NCBI RefSeq assembly: GCF_014192105.1
Contig: NZ_JACHXK010000001.1
Span: 186,001-250,000, forward strand
Direction: 5' to 3'
DNA from: Paenibacillus phyllosphaerae
GTDB taxonomy: Bacteria; Bacillota; Bacilli; Paenibacillales; Paenibacillaceae
Length of the DNA: 64,000 nt
In this document: positions 10,095-19,367 of the stretch, piece by piece
Layout: each line of letters begins with the position of its first letter
How positions within the stretch are numbered: the first letter of the stretch is position 1
Notes under the pieces: generated by a model
The model's input: only the letters and a program-made list of their open reading frames with translations
Database searches by the model: none
What the model was told of the DNA's origin: nothing
Translations under genes and position numbers: made by a program

Positions 10095-10153
10095 GGCAAG
10101 GTTTTCGGCTGGAATACGGTCCATCAAAGTCGGGAAAGATCTCGATCAGGCAA

Positions 10154-10187
10154 GAAAAAACCGCCTTGCCGATTGACGGCAAGACGG
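10154..10187 (-). terminator. Rho-independent terminator of the GH115 gene
   Basis: 11-base stem with one mismatch (10161-10171 against 10177-10187), followed on the minus strand by a run of six or more U residues (10154-10160). It lies 9 bases past the GH115 stop codon and separates that gene from the galactanase promoter. Confidence 0.85.
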
Positions 10188-10195
10188 CTGATGAA

Positions 10196-12280
10196 CTAGT
10201 GGGAGAGGCTGGCACTATTTGTAAAATGTTCCTTCAATCGTCGCGCTAGCTCATCATCGGACAACGGATTGCGGTGCGTATTTTCAAGATAAATGTATTT
10301 CTCGGTTTCCGGCATGAGGTGCTCCTTATACCAGAGGAAGAAGTCCGGACTATCGCCGAACATGCGGATCCATCTTCTGAGCGTATCGACATTTTGTACG
10401 GTGCTCTCGATGTTGGTCAGCCAGTCTGCCTGATAGAAGCGCTCCCATTTGCCATGCTCGGATTCCCTTAATGTTGCAAGCCCTCTCTGGTAACTCCACA
10501 TCGATTCGGAAGCATAGACGAACGCTTGCGGATAACGCTGAGCGGCAAATTCGTCGTAAGCGCGGCATAACCAGTAGAACCCTTCGCAGCCTGACGAATG
10601 GAGCTCGCCATGGAACCGAAGCTGATCGATGGCTCTGCGCCGGTCACCGGGCTCAAGCTTGTCCAGCACCTGATTACAGCGCTCCAGCCACGCCGACCAC
10701 GTTTGGATGCCTGACGTAAGCCGTTCCTCGAAGCCCTTTACTTGTTCCTGAAACGGAACTTCGCCAACTGCCCAGATGAGCCTCGGATCCGGCTTACCGT
10801 CTTTTCCCTGCAGCCAATGACCGATAATCTGTCTTGCCGGATGGTGATAATATTCGTCGCCTGCCAGATCATCTTCATTCTTGCCATAGGCAATTGCCGC
10901 CTCCGCGTAGCTGTGGTACAGCTCCGCAAGCTCGCTATGATAAGCAGAATAGTAGCTGCTGACGAACTGTTCCAGATGCCGTTCCACGTTGATCTTGCCG
11001 GTAAGCCATAGCTCCCTCATGATATCGAGCGAGTACACATGCGGGCGGATGTTGCCGCTGTTAACCAGTAGATATTCATGCGCTCTGGCAGCAAAAGCAC
11101 CCTCAATTTCTTGCCTGAGAAAACCGGCCGATCCCGGATACATGGTCAAATGATTGGATGCCTGCAGATCATGGAAAGTAATATGGTAATATACACCGTG
11201 TTTACCGCCGTCATCGGCAGCCGGAAGGGCATGAACCCGGTGATTCACGTTATTGTGCCGTCGGGATACCATTTTTCCGTAACCGTTATCCGCCCATATT
11301 TTGATGACATCCGCCGGCAAATCAATATACCCGCCTTTGTACAGCTCGGAGATTTCGCCATACAGAGCTACGCAGCATTCCGGATTAGGAACTACGCTGC
11401 TGATCATATCATATTGCCGTTTAATCACCTTACCGATCATGGCACCGCGCTTCTCGGACGTATCAAAGGAAGGATCATTCATCCAAAACGGTGCATCCCC
11501 TTGCCCGCGGAACGATAATACCCATAGGACCTTCATATCCTTCTGTTCTTCGATCGCTTCCTGCCACAAACGCTCGAACAGTTCCGGCTCTTGCTGGTAG
11601 CTGGCCTGTCTACCAGGGAATGCCCGAAGGAACATTTCCGCTCCAAGCGGTTCAGCATGATGATGGGTAACCCATAAGCCCATCTCCGCTGCGAGCTTGT
11701 AATGAATTCCGTCTCTAGGCAGATCTGTCCCCGGAATAACCATATTACCGCCACAGCGAAGCAGCGCTTCAAATACGGGTTCCCATACTTCTCGGGTTGG
11801 CGGATAAGGCTCCTTCCAGCCAATCAGGCAAACCTCATCGTTCACGAACCAGCCGCGGTAACGCACCTTGGCTTCCGACGAATCAACGTTGTGACAAGGA
11901 ATAACAATCTTGCTTCGAGGCTCAATAGACTGATCCATCCAGAACCAGAACGGCTGGATACCTAAGTACGTTCTCGTAAATTCCAAAACCGCGTAGACAA
12001 TTCCTAATTCGTCATAACCGATAATACCTACCTGGCCAACCTCTCCGTGCTGACCGAAACGATAGCAGAATGCCTCCGGCCGCTGCGGACAATGATCCTG
12101 TTCTTCCCCTAGCCGGATGACCAAATCCGCGGATTCGATATATTGGACCATCTCCGGCTGTGCGCCTAATACCTTTTCCAAATCTCGCTTTAATATTCTC
12201 AGCGCATGCTCCAGGGGAGAGGTCAGTTCGACAGCAACATGAATACGTACGATTCCTTCCAGTTTCAACTGCGCTAACAT
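10196..12280 (-). CDS. GH115-family alpha-glucuronidase
   Basis: Intracellular glycoside hydrolase of 694 residues with no signal peptide or membrane segment. The family removes alpha-1,2-linked (4-O-methyl)glucuronic acid from xylan and, in some members, from other plant glycans. Recognition rests on the GH115 pattern: an N-terminal alpha/beta domain, then 'YRGWFVNDEVCLIGW', 'GGNMVIPGTDLP', 'ALYGEISELYKGG' and 'WADNGYGKMVSRR', in the usual order. ATG 12280 is preferred to 12298 because GGGAAGGAACGAG precedes it. It has its own promoter, nearly identical to that of the GH53 gene, and its own terminator. It therefore probably trims imported glucuronic-acid-bearing oligosaccharides under the same regulator. 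The exact substrate is not readable. Confidence 0.8.
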   Translation of the reverse strand: MLAQLKLEGIVRIHVAVELTSPLEHALRILKRDLEKVLGAQPEMVQYIESADLVIRLGEEQDHCPQRPEAFCYRFGQHGEVGQVGIIGYDELGIVYAVLEFTRTYLGIQPFWFWMDQSIEPRSKIVIPCHNVDSSEAKVRYRGWFVNDEVCLIGWKEPYPPTREVWEPVFEALLRCGGNMVIPGTDLPRDGIHYKLAAEMGLWVTHHHAEPLGAEMFLRAFPGRQASYQQEPELFERLWQEAIEEQKDMKVLWVLSFRGQGDAPFWMNDPSFDTSEKRGAMIGKVIKRQYDMISSVVPNPECCVALYGEISELYKGGYIDLPADVIKIWADNGYGKMVSRRHNNVNHRVHALPAADDGGKHGVYYHITFHDLQASNHLTMYPGSAGFLRQEIEGAFAARAHEYLLVNSGNIRPHVYSLDIMRELWLTGKINVERHLEQFVSSYYSAYHSELAELYHSYAEAAIAYGKNEDDLAGDEYYHHPARQIIGHWLQGKDGKPDPRLIWAVGEVPFQEQVKGFEERLTSGIQTWSAWLERCNQVLDKLEPGDRRRAIDQLRFHGELHSSGCEGFYWLCRAYDEFAAQRYPQAFVYASESMWSYQRGLATLRESEHGKWERFYQADWLTNIESTVQNVDTLRRWIRMFGDSPDFFLWYKEHLMPETEKYIYLENTHRNPLSDDELARRLKEHFTNSASLSH

Positions 12281-12318
12281 CTCGTTCCTTCCCTTCATTA
12301 ATTCGTCGATCTGTATCT

Positions 12319-12347
12319 ACTATAGGAAACCTTTGCACCAGGCACAA
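12319..12347 (-). promoter_or_regulatory. Predicted sigma-A promoter of the GH115 gene
   Basis: Minus strand: -35 TTGTGC (12342-12347), 17-base spacer, -10 TATAGT (12319-12324). The predicted transcript starts near 12312, about 32 bases before the start codon. It is the twin of the GH53 promoter at 10020-10049. Confidence 0.7.
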
Positions 12348-12392
12348 TTGACACCTTTCAGGACATGCACCAAATTCCGAAACCCTTGACAG
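12348..12392 (-). promoter_or_regulatory. Conserved upstream element of the GH115 promoter
   Basis: Partner of the block at 10050-10094. On the minus strand it carries TGTCAA twice, 38 bases apart, and the shared core GGTGCATG. Conservation upstream of -35 in front of two functionally linked genes marks it as a likely activator site. Confidence 0.55.
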
Positions 12393-12410
12393 ATATGCCC
12401 TCGATTATGC

Positions 12411-12450
12411 AAAAAAGCCCGGACTTAACCATCGGGACGAATTGCTTTTT
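12411..12450 (-). terminator. Probable terminator after the AraC regulator gene
   Basis: Inverted repeat with outer arms AAAAAGC/GCTTTTT and an inner CCCG/CGGG pair, overlapping the regulator stop codon. On the minus strand the 3' arm ends in a U-run, as in intrinsic terminators. The stem is interrupted, so confidence is moderate. Confidence 0.55.
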
Positions 12451-14689
12451 ATCTCTCGCTGTAATCCTCTCTCCTCGACTCTAATTCCCGATACTGCCCG
12501 GGGGATATGCCGACAATCTTCTTGAATACTCGTATAAAAGACGTCGGGTTGCCATAACCCATCATCTCGGATATATATTGCACAGTAACATCTGACTCAC
12601 GAAGTAGCTTCTTTGCATATTCAATCCGCAGGCCGATCAGAAAATCGCTAAAGTTCTGCCCGATGCTTTCCTTAAACAGCTGGCTCAGATATTTGGGGCT
12701 AATCTGAAACCGGTCGCTCAATAGCGTAAGGGAGAGATTCGAGTCCATAAACTGCTCCGTCACATAATTTCGAATTTCTCGCATAAGCGCATTATGACGT
12801 CGGCTTTGTGAGAGTTCTATAAGATTATCTGAGAGCTGCATTAAGGTCGCAAGAAACTCCTGCTCAAGCTGGGCAAGCGTATCCGATTGCTCCGCTGCAG
12901 CGGAGAGGCGGGGCTTCGCAACCTCACGCCAAGGCTTCATCGCTTCGGGCAATGCCCCATCGATTTCAAATTCCAATTGAAAAATAAAATAGTGAACCAA
13001 ACGATCGACATCTTCCTTTCGAAGACGATGGATCGTAATCTCTTCAAATAGCTTTCTCAATTCATGCTGCCATTCGGCCTCCGACATCCGGAGCTGGCGG
13101 ACAATGGTTCGGATCATATCCAGATAGCCGAACCATTCTCTGTCCGGCCTGCCCTTCACTTCTATGGAATCGATAATTTGATTAATGCCAACTGATACTT
13201 TGATGCTAACTGCAGCCTCTGCATCCTCGAAGGATTGGGCGATTGAAACTTCGTCGTTGGCTGCCGTTCCGATCCCAATTGTCACGGTAAAGTCGAGATG
13301 GTCCTCTACCCATGCCCGAATCTGCTCTGTGAGGTGAAGCATCTGATGTTCCAATGTGCCGTTTTCTTTGGAGATGAGAAGAATGACAAGTTGATTTTTC
13401 GCAATCCACTCGACGATTACGTTCATCCCGTTTTGTTCAGCTGTCTCCACGGTAACACTGCTTATAATGAATTTGAACAAGGATTGATCTGCCGGGCTAT
13501 ATTTCAATCCGAACTGTACGTATTGGTCCAATTCCAGAAGCGCGACCATAAAGTGGCCGGCCGAAAGCCCAAAGTGTTGCCATTCCTGCTCCCATGCTGG
13601 CCGATCTTCCTTGTACTCCCCCTTCAACAATATTTGTAGAAACTGTTGTCTGCGAATGACCATATGCTCCTGCTGCTGCTCCTGGAAGGCCATATTATTC
13701 GTTATCAGTCGTTCGATCGCTTGGTCAATAAAGGAGAACTCATTGTCCTTGTCCTTGGGATCTGTCTTTATAATCGATGAGAACCGTTCGATCCGGTGCA
13801 GGATGGATTCGATCGGCTTATAATTTCGCCGGGTCACATAGAACATCGAGCCGATCGCAAGGACGATTGCGCTAAGTCCTAGCAAAACCCATAGTGTGCT
13901 GCCATGGAATAGAAAATCGAGCAACTGCCCACCCTTGATGCTTATTCTGTATGTCCATCCAGTATAGTCCGACACGACATCCGCGCTCAGCCTATTCTTC
14001 GATGGAGCCGTATGTCCTGCCTGAAAGAATGAGTTACCCTTAGAATCATACAGCTGTGCATCCGTAATTGTACGATCTATCATCTGCCCAATATAGCTGC
14101 TGAGCGACGAAATTTTCACGTTCACCATCAGATACCCGAGGCTGCCAGAATCACGAGGAATCTTGAAGCCTAGCGAAATAACGCGTATTTGTGCAGGCGC
14201 CCCTTGGGCGATAATTTCTCTTGCCCGTGGAGAAGACCAAACGCCCGTATAAGCCTGTTCAAGTGAAGTTTGGACAAAGCTACGGTCGGCAAATTGATCC
14301 AACGGACGAATCGTGCTCTGATCGAGCACATAGCCGTCTTTGACCCGGTACAAATAGACGGAATCAATGAGGCCGTAACGCACCATAAGATTGCTAAGCT
14401 GATTTGACGCTTCGAAGTTGAGAGCACGGTCCGATGTTGCTTCCAGAAACTGTTCCAAACTCCCGCCGGTTTCAATCATTTTCTGCGCGTCGATCGATAT
14501 ATTTTTGAGCGAGCTGTCCACCATGTTCGTGACATACTCGGCCGTCAAATTATTCGCTTGCAAGGCATTCCGAACGTTAAATTGGTTGATGATCGAGAAA
14601 AAAATAAAAATCAGCACGCTGATCGTAATAAATAGAATGGGAAGATATGAAAATAGCATCCGAATAATGTAGTTATTGTTTAGTCTCAT
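12449..14689 (-). CDS. Membrane-bound sensor fused to AraC-type DNA-binding domain
   Basis: One-component transcription regulator of 746 residues. A membrane helix at about 12-34 and a second at about 270-292 enclose an extracytoplasmic sensor domain. A long cytoplasmic linker follows, ending in an AraC helix-turn-helix pair in the last 100 residues ('LTLLSDRFQISPKYLSQLF', 'GYGNPTSFIRVFKK', 'SPGQYRELE'). Such proteins are common next to Paenibacillus sugar importers and combine in one chain what YesM/YesN split in two. ATG 14689 is chosen because AAAGGA lies 9 bases upstream. It is the last gene of the 18948-12449 operon, after the binding protein. It is the likely activator of the twin promoters at 10020 and 12319 (inference). 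Confidence 0.88.
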   Translation of the reverse strand: MRLNNNYIIRMLFSYLPILFITISVLIFIFFSIINQFNVRNALQANNLTAEYVTNMVDSSLKNISIDAQKMIETGGSLEQFLEATSDRALNFEASNQLSNLMVRYGLIDSVYLYRVKDGYVLDQSTIRPLDQFADRSFVQTSLEQAYTGVWSSPRAREIIAQGAPAQIRVISLGFKIPRDSGSLGYLMVNVKISSLSSYIGQMIDRTITDAQLYDSKGNSFFQAGHTAPSKNRLSADVVSDYTGWTYRISIKGGQLLDFLFHGSTLWVLLGLSAIVLAIGSMFYVTRRNYKPIESILHRIERFSSIIKTDPKDKDNEFSFIDQAIERLITNNMAFQEQQQEHMVIRRQQFLQILLKGEYKEDRPAWEQEWQHFGLSAGHFMVALLELDQYVQFGLKYSPADQSLFKFIISSVTVETAEQNGMNVIVEWIAKNQLVILLISKENGTLEHQMLHLTEQIRAWVEDHLDFTVTIGIGTAANDEVSIAQSFEDAEAAVSIKVSVGINQIIDSIEVKGRPDREWFGYLDMIRTIVRQLRMSEAEWQHELRKLFEEITIHRLRKEDVDRLVHYFIFQLEFEIDGALPEAMKPWREVAKPRLSAAAEQSDTLAQLEQEFLATLMQLSDNLIELSQSRRHNALMREIRNYVTEQFMDSNLSLTLLSDRFQISPKYLSQLFKESIGQNFSDFLIGLRIEYAKKLLRESDVTVQYISEMMGYGNPTSFIRVFKKIVGISPGQYRELESRREDYSER

Positions 14690-14720
14690 ACCTTCGCCAT
14701 CCTTTACAAATAGAAATAGG

Positions 14721-14751
14721 GGCAAACCCCATAGATCAGAAGGGGTTTGCC
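14721..14751 (-). terminator. Hairpin between binding-protein and regulator genes
   Basis: Perfect 10-base inverted repeat (GGCAAACCCC, 14721-14730; GGGGTTTGCC, 14742-14751) just past the lipoprotein stop. Only a mixed CCCTATTTCTATTTG follows on the minus strand, so it probably attenuates rather than blocks, lowering regulator relative to binding-protein mRNA. Confidence 0.7.
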
Positions 14752-14761
14752 TGGTTAACCT

Positions 14762-16384
14762 TTATTTCTTCATTTCTTGGTAAGCTGCAAGACGCTCATC
14801 CTGGATAGCCTGGCCGCCTAGCTTCAAGTATTCCTTAACGCCGTCATCAAAGATCTTGTTGAATTGATCCGGCTTGGCCAGAATGCTCTTCACGACGATT
14901 TCGTAAGCTTTGGCTTTCAGCGTCGTACCATATTTGATCTCGGATTCGATCGGACGATCAAAGCGAGGCATCGAGTACCCGTCTTTAAGTGCATTCTGAA
15001 TGGATTGCTTCGCAATCTCTTCATAGCCCGGGAACTGATAAGAGGTAGCTTCGATATCTTTTTCGATGGAACCGAAATCCTTACCATTGGCAATGATCGC
15101 AATATCCGTGTTGTTATAGAAGGTTTTTTTCGCTTCGTCTGTCGTAATCGCTTTTGGGAAGCCGTTCTCAAGCGTATAATGTTGACCTTCCATACCATTC
15201 TGCAGGGTAAAGAGTACATCGGACTGGGACATCCAGTCCAAATACTTGATTGCTTCTGCCGCATGCTTGCTGGTTTTCGGAATCATAATGTGCATACCGA
15301 TTGGATCATAGATCGATTTAGGTGTTTTGCCTTCTTCATCCGTGAACGGGTCGATTGCGATATACTCTGCACCTGGAACGTTTTGCTTTAAGGTGTCAAA
15401 TACTTTGCCCGGTGCCATCAGGTTAGGATGCGCAGCCAGCGCGGTAAATGCGCCGACATAACCGTTCGCTACATCGCTCTCGAATTGCTTGCCGTCTTTA
15501 TCGAGCGCGAAATCAGGATTTATGAGACCTTCTTGATAGAACTTGTTCAAATATTGAACGCCGTCTTTGTAGCCCGGTTTCGTTATTTCCGGAATATAGC
15601 TCGACGATGTAAGAGAATAGAACTCTTCTTCAGACATCTTGTTCACGAAGGAGTTAACCAATACGAATGGACTTGTAATCGATGTGTTATCCAGAGAACT
15701 GAAGTCATATGGAATCACTTTGCCTCCCGTTTGACCAGGGTCCTTCTCCTTAAACGCTTTCATAGTTTCGTAGAACTGCTCTGTTGTTGTCGGAACCGGA
15801 AGTTCCAGTTTATCCAGCCAATCCTTACGGATATACGTTGATTGGGTATACTGCAGCGGTCTCTTCGCAGGAATCGTATATTGCTTGTCGTTGAATACAC
15901 CGTAATTCAATACTTCGTCGCCTAGGAATTTCTTCAGATTTGGTGCGTTCTCGATCAGGGAAGTCAAATCGATCAGGCCATCGTCCTTCACATAATTGTA
16001 AATCGTATTCATATCATAAGTAAATACAAGATCCGGTGCATCGCCGGTAGCCATTAGCACGTTCAGCTTGTCGACTTCCTGGTTACGCGGAACAGGTACG
16101 AATTCGAGCTTGATGTTATTCGGATCGCCGAAGTTCGTTTGGATCCATTGCGTCCAGAAGTTATCCGTTACAGGACCTGCACCAGCTGGTGCGTTGCCTC
16201 GATCGAATACTTCAACCTTCAGTGTCACTTTCTCTTTATTGGTGTTTGCTGCGCCCTCGGAGGTTGAAGCATCTGAGGTATTGGTAGAATTGTTATCATT
16301 CGAATTGCCGCATGCCGAGAGTACACTTGCCAACAGTACCACAGCGGCCGATGTTACAAACCATTTTCTTTGTTTTGCGTGCAT
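14762..16384 (-). CDS. Extracellular sugar-binding lipoprotein
   Basis: Binding protein of the 12-19 kb importer, 540 residues. Signal peptide with lipobox LSAC (Cys25), then an Asn/Ser/Thr-rich linker and a family-1-type extracellular solute-binding fold. ATG 16384 is chosen over 16405 because AAAGGGGATTC stands 7-12 bases upstream. The length of about 540 residues is usual for LplA-type proteins that take oligosaccharides. It is encoded after CE12 acetylesterase and permease genes, so a deacetylated rhamnogalacturonan-I fragment is the likely ligand (inference). Confidence 0.9.
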   Translation of the reverse strand: MHAKQRKWFVTSAAVVLLASVLSACGNSNDNNSTNTSDASTSEGAANTNKEKVTLKVEVFDRGNAPAGAGPVTDNFWTQWIQTNFGDPNNIKLEFVPVPRNQEVDKLNVLMATGDAPDLVFTYDMNTIYNYVKDDGLIDLTSLIENAPNLKKFLGDEVLNYGVFNDKQYTIPAKRPLQYTQSTYIRKDWLDKLELPVPTTTEQFYETMKAFKEKDPGQTGGKVIPYDFSSLDNTSITSPFVLVNSFVNKMSEEEFYSLTSSSYIPEITKPGYKDGVQYLNKFYQEGLINPDFALDKDGKQFESDVANGYVGAFTALAAHPNLMAPGKVFDTLKQNVPGAEYIAIDPFTDEEGKTPKSIYDPIGMHIMIPKTSKHAAEAIKYLDWMSQSDVLFTLQNGMEGQHYTLENGFPKAITTDEAKKTFYNNTDIAIIANGKDFGSIEKDIEATSYQFPGYEEIAKQSIQNALKDGYSMPRFDRPIESEIKYGTTLKAKAYEIVVKSILAKPDQFNKIFDDGVKEYLKLGGQAIQDERLAAYQEMKK

Positions 16385-16429
16385 GTACGAATCCCCTTTT
16401 CTCATAATGTGTCTTGCTCTATGTTATCA

Positions 16430-16446
16430 CCTCTATCAAATAGAGG
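16430..16446 (-). other. Small stem-loop ahead of the lipoprotein gene
   Basis: Perfect 7-base stem with a 3-base loop (CCTCTAT-CAA-ATAGAGG) in the 64-base gap between the CE12 gene and the lipoprotein gene. No U-run follows on the minus strand. It may act as an mRNA processing or stabilising element that raises binding-protein expression within the operon (inference). Confidence 0.4.
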
Positions 16447-16448
16447 GA

Positions 16449-17111
16449 TTAACCAATAGGGTAATGTCTAATAAGAGCATCGGCTACAATTTTAGAGACT
16501 TCCTGAGCTCCATGTTCATTCAGATGCGTATCATCCTCAATGCCCTCCGGATAATTAGCATGTTCTCCTGGCTGCAGCCAAGTGAACCACTGTTTAGACC
16601 TCGCTTCGCCCAACTCTTTGAAGGCGGCAGCGCTTCTACCGTTTAAGTCGATGAATGTCACATTATCACGAACGCACAGTGCCTCTGCAGACCTAGGATA
16701 GTCACCATGGGTATTGATCAGCAGGCCGTCGCCGTCAAAATGTCTGCGGCAAAGGGGAGAAATCAGGATGGGCGTCGCTCCCTTATCTCTTGCTCCTTGA
16801 ATATATCGCTGAAGATAGTTCGGATAGGTGTGCCAAGGACTCGTGTGCCTCTCGGCATCCTCTTTGCTGTCATTATGGCCGAATTGCACAAGCAGGAAAT
16901 CTCCGGACTGAATTCGGTCTAGAATTGAATCCAGCCTGCCCTCCTCAATAAAGCTTTTCGAGCTTCTGCCGTTTACAGCTTCATTAACGACTCTGATCGA
17001 AGACCTAAGGTATAGATGCAGCTTCGCCCCCCAGCCCTCCATCGGTGCATGCTCGGGCAGATAATTTGCGGCAGTGGAATCACCGGCTACATAGATTGTG
17101 AATGGCTTCAT
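16449..17111 (-). CDS. SGNH-hydrolase, CE12 rhamnogalacturonan acetylesterase
   Basis: Cytoplasmic esterase of 220 residues that removes acetyl groups from rhamnogalacturonan-type pectin. SGNH blocks are clear: 'YVAGDSTAANYLPEHAP' (block I Ser in GDS), 'NEAVNGRSSKSF' (block II Gly), 'LVQFGHNDSKED' (block III Asn) and 'DDTHLNEHGA' (block V Asp/His). The order and the 'GHND' form match CE12/RhgT. ATG at 17111 overlaps the permease stop by four bases (ATGA), so translation is coupled. No signal peptide, hence it acts on imported oligosaccharides. Confidence 0.9.
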   Translation of the reverse strand: MKPFTIYVAGDSTAANYLPEHAPMEGWGAKLHLYLRSSIRVVNEAVNGRSSKSFIEEGRLDSILDRIQSGDFLLVQFGHNDSKEDAERHTSPWHTYPNYLQRYIQGARDKGATPILISPLCRRHFDGDGLLINTHGDYPRSAEALCVRDNVTFIDLNGRSAAAFKELGEARSKQWFTWLQPGEHANYPEGIEDDTHLNEHGAQEVSKIVADALIRHYPIG

Positions 17112-17989
17112 CCTTTCACCGCCCCTACCATTACGCCGGATACAAAATACCGCTGCAGCCAAGGATAAACAATCAGAATTGGTACGGTTGCAAACATAAT
17201 ACTTGCCGCCTTAAGCCCTTCCGCCACAACCTCGGTTGCAACAGCGCCTTCTTGAGCAGTCAGATCCGTCACCATACTATTCATGACGACCTGATACAGC
17301 TTCAGCTGAATGGGGTACATTTCCGAATTGCTGATATAGAAGAGCGCATCCATAAAGCCGTTCCATCTTGATACGGCATAGAATAAGCTGAGCGTTGCCA
17401 GTGCAGGGAGCGACAATGGAAGCACGATTCTAATTAGTGTCCCCAGATGGGAACTGCCATCCAAGTAAGCCGATTCCTCAAGACTCACCGGTATGCTCGT
17501 GAAAAAGGAACGAAGGATAATCAAGTTAAATGCACTGATCATGCCCGGAAGAATGAGCGAGAGCATACTATCCAACAGCCCCAGCTGCTTCACCAGCAAA
17601 TACTCCGGGATGAGTCCGCCGCTGAAGAACATCGTAAAGACGATGATCATCATAAAGAATGTTCGGCCTTTCAATTGCGGCTTGGTAAGCGGATAAGCCG
17701 CGCAAATACTCATAATCATGCTCACAATCGTAAACACCGTTGTCAGAACAATCGTAAGCCCCATTGAACGGAGCATTCTAGAATCTTGGAAGACGATTCT
17801 GTAAGACTCAAAATCCCACCCCCGCGGAAAAATCGTCACCCGATCGGAGATAATTTCCTGCTTCGAGCTAAGTGATACGGCTATTATATGCATGAACGGC
17901 ACTAGGCAAATGAGCATGGCCGTTCCAACAATGAGCATAATGATAATGTCCGACAATCTGATTCTTTTCAATCTCGCTTCCTTTGTCAT
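17108..17989 (-). CDS. Carbohydrate ABC transporter permease, YtcP-like
   Basis: Second permease of the rhamnogalacturonan-type importer, 293 residues. Start 17989 follows an AGGAGG site; the frame extends to 18007 but the better site decides. Six membrane segments, the contact loop around 'EESAYLDGSSHLGTLIR', and the C-terminus 'VSGVMVGAVKG' fit the YtcP/LplC family. Its start lies 11 bases after the LplB-like partner's stop, and its stop overlaps the CE12 start by four bases. Confidence 0.9.
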   Translation of the reverse strand: MTKEARLKRIRLSDIIIMLIVGTAMLICLVPFMHIIAVSLSSKQEIISDRVTIFPRGWDFESYRIVFQDSRMLRSMGLTIVLTTVFTIVSMIMSICAAYPLTKPQLKGRTFFMMIIVFTMFFSGGLIPEYLLVKQLGLLDSMLSLILPGMISAFNLIILRSFFTSIPVSLEESAYLDGSSHLGTLIRIVLPLSLPALATLSLFYAVSRWNGFMDALFYISNSEMYPIQLKLYQVVMNSMVTDLTAQEGAVATEVVAEGLKAASIMFATVPILIVYPWLQRYFVSGVMVGAVKG

Positions 17990-18000
17990 GCTGCTGCCTC

Positions 18001-18948
18001 CTACCATATTCCTTGTTCACCGAACCGTTTGGCAATTGTATTCGAAATGACCACGAAGAACAGTCCAACCAAAGCCTGGAACAAGCCCATTGCGGTCGCA
18101 AGTGAGAATTGCGCGGATTGTAGTCCTGCTTTATATACGAATGTACTAATGACCTCTGCATAATCCATAACAAGGGTATTCCCCATAACGAATGGACGTT
18201 CAAAACCAATCGTCATGATATGGCCAAGCTGCATGATCAGCATGACGATAATAGTCGGACGGATGCCAGGCAGCGTAATATGCCACATTTTCTTCAGTCT
18301 GCCAGCGCCATCTACGTCTGCAGCTTCATATAAGTCTTTGTTAATGCCAGTCATAGCAGCCAGATAGATAATTGTTCCCCATCCAGCGCTCTGCCATATA
18401 CCGGTCCCGAGGTACACTAGCAGCCAATGATTCTTCTCCGTTAAGAACGGAATCGAATCGAAGCCCAAGGAAGTAACCACGTTATTGACCAAGCCGCCAT
18501 TGTTGGCGAACATCTGATACACGAGTCCGCCGATGATAATCCAAGAGATAAAATGCGGAAGATACAGAAGTGTCTGTGCCGTTTTCTTGAACCAGGCCAC
18601 ACGAAGCTCGTTAAGCAATAGAGCAAGTATAATAGGTGCTGGGAACGAGACAATGAGGTCCAGGAAATTTAGCATGAGCGTATTCCGCACGACAACATAA
18701 AATTGTTCCATCTTAAACAGCTCACGAAAATTCTCCAACCCGATCCATTCGCTGCCGGTTACGCCTTTAAAGATACTGTAGTCCTGAAAAGCGATGGCAG
18801 CGCCGTACATGGGGACGTACTTAAACAGAATGAAATAGGCAATTGGAAGAATGAGTAACATATACAGCTGGTAATCTTTCCAGATCCCTTTTGCCTGCCG
18901 GCGCTTTATTGCTGGCAATGACTTGCTTGGTGCCAAACTCCGATCCAT
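18001..18948 (-). CDS. Carbohydrate ABC transporter permease, LplB-like
   Basis: First gene of the operon running down to the AraC regulator, 315 residues. GAAGGGA precedes ATG 18948. 'LFKYVPMYGAAIAFQDY' near the first helix and 'YEAADVDGAGRLKKMW' in the EAA loop identify the LplB group; the C-terminus 'KRFGEQGIW' is typical. It pairs with the YtcP-like protein. With the neighbouring CE12 esterase, lipoprotein and regulator it forms a five-gene pectin-fragment uptake unit. Confidence 0.9.
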   Translation of the reverse strand: MDRSLAPSKSLPAIKRRQAKGIWKDYQLYMLLILPIAYFILFKYVPMYGAAIAFQDYSIFKGVTGSEWIGLENFRELFKMEQFYVVVRNTLMLNFLDLIVSFPAPIILALLLNELRVAWFKKTAQTLLYLPHFISWIIIGGLVYQMFANNGGLVNNVVTSLGFDSIPFLTEKNHWLLVYLGTGIWQSAGWGTIIYLAAMTGINKDLYEAADVDGAGRLKKMWHITLPGIRPTIIVMLIMQLGHIMTIGFERPFVMGNTLVMDYAEVISTFVYKAGLQSAQFSLATAMGLFQALVGLFFVVISNTIAKRFGEQGIW

Positions 18949-19367
18949 ATAAATCCCTTCTCTCTATCGTTTGCTTTAATATTGAATGGCTGTTTCCTTA
19001 CTATTAGTGTCTTGGTCCAAGTCACTAACCACACTATACGAGGAAAGTATATGGCCCACAATATACTCATTTCCGCCTATCAACCGAATTCCGGATCCCT
19101 TGATACGACTGGGTTTGAGGCTCACTTCCTATCCTACATTCTGAAACTTGTTCATAGACGGATACAGGACCACACCACTCTTCACTTCGCAAAAATGGAG
19201 AGAAATTCAACCTACCTAGACCAACCTCCGTCGTGAGAGCTTAACGCTCAGTGACCAGTCTGCTTTATTTTCGATCCATATTTCATTCTCATACTGAGCA
19301 TAAAATAAAAATAACCAGCCATTTTTTAGATGACCGGTTATTTCTACATGATTACATACGGTGGTTA
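18949..19367. other. Intergenic region between permease operon and esterase relic
   Basis: About 420 bases with no gene I can support. It should include the promoter of the 18948 operon, but I see no clear -35/-10 pair and no copy of the element shared by the GH53 and GH115 promoters. An imperfect inverted repeat (ATAACCaGCCA ... TGaCCGGTTAT, about 19308-19342) sits just past the esterase relic and looks like that gene's old terminator. Confidence 0.4.
19308..19342 (-). terminator. Imperfect hairpin downstream of the esterase relic
   Basis: Two 11-base arms with one mismatch (ATAACC-GCCA/TG-CCGGTTAT) 26 bases past the last esterase codon. It is probably the original terminator of the gene now decayed at 19368-20021. 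Confidence 0.5.

Noticed and set aside
14690..14725. Longer start of the AraC regulator at 14725
   Set aside because: The extra 12 residues precede a membrane anchor without adding a motif, and the AAAGGA site fits ATG 14689.
18982..19236. Plus-strand frame of 84 codons in the intergenic gap
   Set aside because: No ribosome site, no recognisable domain, low-complexity start; probably chance.
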